Assembly: GCA_044340485.1 (NCBI GenBank) | Contig: JBIITN010000042.1 | Location: 1 to 7,538, forward strand | From: UBA2093 sp044340485 | GTDB taxonomy: Bacteria; Actinomycetota; Acidimicrobiia; Acidimicrobiales; Ilumatobacteraceae | Direction of reading: 5' to 3' | Length of the DNA stretch: 7,538 nt | Part shown: positions 6,204-7,538 of the stretch, piece by piece | How positions within the stretch are numbered: position 1 is the first letter of the stretch | How the letters are laid out: each line of letters starts with the position of its first letter | Program-made: the position numbers and the translations under genes | The notes under the pieces: model-generated | The model's database searches: none | What the model saw: the letters and a program-made list of their open reading frames with translations, nothing else | Told to the model about the DNA's origin: nothing

Positions 6204-7310
6204 TTGTCCAAGATTCGTGCGCCGTATTACATCATTGACGAACGCAGGCTCTTGCACAATCTCGAACTGGTCCAACAGGTTCGTGAGACTTCCGGAGCAA
6301 AGTCTGTTTTAGCTCTCAAATGTTTTGCCACGTGGGGAGTATTCGATCTTGTTAGTCAGTATCTCGATGGCACAACAAGTAGTTCGTTGAACGAAGCGCG
6401 ACTCGGGCACGAGACATTTGGAAAAGAAACTCATGCGTACGCCGTTGCATGGCGCGCCGATGAAGTGGCAGAAGTAGCAACTTTTGCAAACAAAGTGATC
6501 TTTAATTCGGCTTCACAACTGCAATCGCTTTATCAACTCGCAAATAACTGTGTTGTTGGTGTGCGAGTGAACCCCGGTATTAGTCATTCGCACTTTGACC
6601 TCGCTGATCCCGCACGACGCTTCTCGCGTTTGGGCGTTACTGATCTCGCTCAATTACGTGAGTGCCTGCCATTGGTATCCGGTGTGATGTTTCACTACAA
6701 CTGCGAAAATGACGACGTTGCTAGCTTCGAAAAATCATTAGACATCATTTCTGAGCGATACGCAGAGGTACTGCATCAGCTCGAGTGGGTAAGCCTTGGC
6801 GGGGGTGTCGCTTTCACAAATGATGACTACGACCTCAACCGTTTCAGTATCGCGTTACGTGATTTTTCAGAACGATTTGGTGTTCAGGTGTATCTCGAGC
6901 CCGGCGAGGCTGTGGTCACGCAAACAGCCGAGTTAGTTACCGAGGTGTTAGACGTGGTGCACAACGAGGCAGACATCGCCATTGTGAACGCATCTATCGA
7001 GGCGCACATGCCTGATCATCTTCTGTACGGCACCATGCCTCGTCTCAGTCGTCCTGGTCCCGGTGATCACCGTGTGATCATTGCGGGACGTACGTGTCTA
7101 GCGGGCGATTCATTTGGAGAGCATCGCATTGCAGGCCCACTTTCAGTGGGAGACGAAGTTCGTATCGCTGACGCCGCTGGTTACACCATGGTGAAGAAAT
7201 CATGGTTCAACGGCGTTCCGATGCCATCAATCGCAGTGCGCCGTCTCGACGGTTCACTCGACGTCGTCCGAGAATTCGGATACGACGATTACAAACACAA
7301 TTTGTCGTAA
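6204..7310 (+). CDS. nspC: Carboxynorspermidine/carboxyspermidine decarboxylase
   Basis: PLP-dependent decarboxylase of the alanine racemase fold, group IV, converting carboxynorspermidine to norspermidine or carboxyspermidine to spermidine in the cytosol. The 368 residues fit the family. PYYIIDE (7-13) opens the domain; LALKCFA (36-42) holds K39, the expected PLP lysine; SSLNEARLG (60-68), GVRVNPGIS (119-127) and SRLG (141-144) are family blocks; SLGGG (197-201) binds the PLP phosphate; LEPGEAVV (231-238), EAHMPD (266-271), RTCLAGDSFG (296-305, catalytic C298 and D302) and YTMVKKSWFNG (327-337) are diagnostic of NspC rather than of diaminopimelate or ornithine decarboxylase. The start is TTG with a strong AGGAGG. 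The next gene is the matching dehydrogenase, which supports the assignment. Whether the natural product is norspermidine or spermidine cannot be told from sequence. Confidence 0.92.
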   Translation: MSKIRAPYYIIDERRLLHNLELVQQVRETSGAKSVLALKCFATWGVFDLVSQYLDGTTSSSLNEARLGHETFGKETHAYAVAWRADEVAEVATFANKVIFNSASQLQSLYQLANNCVVGVRVNPGISHSHFDLADPARRFSRLGVTDLAQLRECLPLVSGVMFHYNCENDDVASFEKSLDIISERYAEVLHQLEWVSLGGGVAFTNDDYDLNRFSIALRDFSERFGVQVYLEPGEAVVTQTAELVTEVLDVVHNEADIAIVNASIEAHMPDHLLYGTMPRLSRPGPGDHRVIIAGRTCLAGDSFGEHRIAGPLSVGDEVRIADAAGYTMVKKSWFNGVPMPSIAVRRLDGSLDVVREFGYDDYKHNLS

Positions 7311-7322
7311 GACAAAAACAAC

Positions 7323-7335
7323 CCGACTTAGTCGG
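7323..7335 (+). other. Small stem-loop between nspC and the dehydrogenase gene
   Basis: CCGAC (7323-7327), TTA loop, GTCGG (7331-7335) forms a short 5-base-pair hairpin in the 51-base gap. It has no T-run on the + strand. It lies 12 bases before the GGGGAGG ribosome binding site of the next gene. It is more likely an mRNA feature than a terminator, and it may be chance. Confidence 0.25.
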
Positions 7336-7347
7336 CCAACACGAACC

Positions 7348-7354
7348 GGGGAGG
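7348..7354 (+). promoter_or_regulatory. Ribosome binding site of the 3'-partial dehydrogenase gene
   Basis: GGGGAGG stands 7 bases before ATG 7362, which fixes the start of this short partial gene and supports it as a real gene despite the cut. Confidence 0.7.
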
Positions 7355-7361
7355 TGCGTAC

Positions 7362-7538
7362 ATGAAAAAGAATCTTCTGATCATTGGAGCGGGAGGCGTT
7401 GCACACGTTGCTGCTCATAAAGCAGCGATGCACAACGATGTACTAGGCGAAATTTGCATTGCTTCACGAACTAAGTCCAAATGCGATGCGATTATCGACA
7501 GCATCAAGCGGATGGATCACATTAAAGATCACAGCCAT
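7362..7538 (+). CDS. Carboxynorspermidine/carboxyspermidine dehydrogenase (saccharopine dehydrogenase family), 3' partial
   Basis: Only the first 59 codons are in the window, open to the right edge. The product begins MKKNLLIIGAGGVAHVAAHKAA, a nucleotide-binding Rossmann start with GAGGVA (9-14), followed by GEICIASRTKSKCDAI (29-44). The HKAA and IASRT..KCD pattern is that of the Lys1-like carboxynorspermidine dehydrogenase. Known members reductively condense aspartate beta-semialdehyde with 1,3-diaminopropane or putrescine using NADPH, giving the substrate of NspC. The gene follows nspC by 51 bases on the same strand and has an excellent ribosome binding site, so both are probably one operon. 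With so little sequence, a saccharopine dehydrogenase of another specificity cannot be excluded, but the neighbour makes the polyamine role likely. Confidence 0.85.
   Translation, partial: MKKNLLIIGAGGVAHVAAHKAAMHNDVLGEICIASRTKSKCDAIIDSIKRMDHIKDHSH

Noticed and set aside
7202..7420. Short + frame overlapping the end of nspC and the start of the dehydrogenase gene
   Set aside because: It is Arg-rich and out of frame with two well-supported genes. It is an overlap artefact.
1..7538. CRISPR arrays, insertion sequences, tRNA genes, phage or defence genes
   Set aside because: No repeated units, terminal inverted repeats with a transposase, cloverleaf-like segments or defence protein motifs were seen on either strand.

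Overview
The window carries seven genes, all on the + strand: an NAD(P)-dependent malic enzyme cut by the left edge, an assimilatory APS reductase (cysH), a complete high-affinity phosphate transporter operon (pstS-pstC-pstA-pstB), and a polyamine pair (nspC-type decarboxylase followed by the start of its partner dehydrogenase, cut by the right edge). No phage genes, transposons, CRISPR repeats, tRNA or rRNA genes were recognised.

The organism is probably a member of Actinomycetota with moderate GC content (roughly half by eye, not computed), perhaps of the Acidimicrobiia type. The best clue is the control region of pstS, which has tandem GTTCACC units at an exact 11-base period, the form of PHO box bound by actinobacterial PhoP. 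The ACT-domain malic enzyme and the frequent GTG/TTG starts fit this. The assignment is inference.

Layout: bases 2-1306 malic enzyme (pyruvate/malate node); 1301-1318 a perfect dyad over its stop codon; about 1335-2006 cysH (sulfate assimilation); 2007-2170 the pstS control region with PHO box, a candidate -10, a leader hairpin and a Shine-Dalgarno sequence; 2171-3250 pstS; 3280-3321 a strong hairpin between pstS and pstC; 3385-6073 pstC, pstA and pstB packed with 1-3 bases between genes; 6074-6203 a 130-base spacer with a 10-base palindrome and a strong ribosome binding site; 6204-7310 nspC; 7362 to the end, the dehydrogenase.

PstS is a lipoprotein that captures phosphate outside the membrane, PstC and PstA form the channel, and PstB supplies ATP hydrolysis. 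The PHO box predicts induction under phosphate starvation, and the hairpin after pstS would allow more binding protein than permease. The last two genes form the carboxynorspermidine/carboxyspermidine route: the dehydrogenase condenses aspartate semialdehyde with a diamine, and NspC decarboxylates the product to norspermidine or spermidine.

Most of this is recognisable housekeeping and nutrient-uptake content, and no wholly new system was found. The points worth following are the regulatory DNA elements and the polyamine pair placed beside pst where a phoU gene might have been expected.
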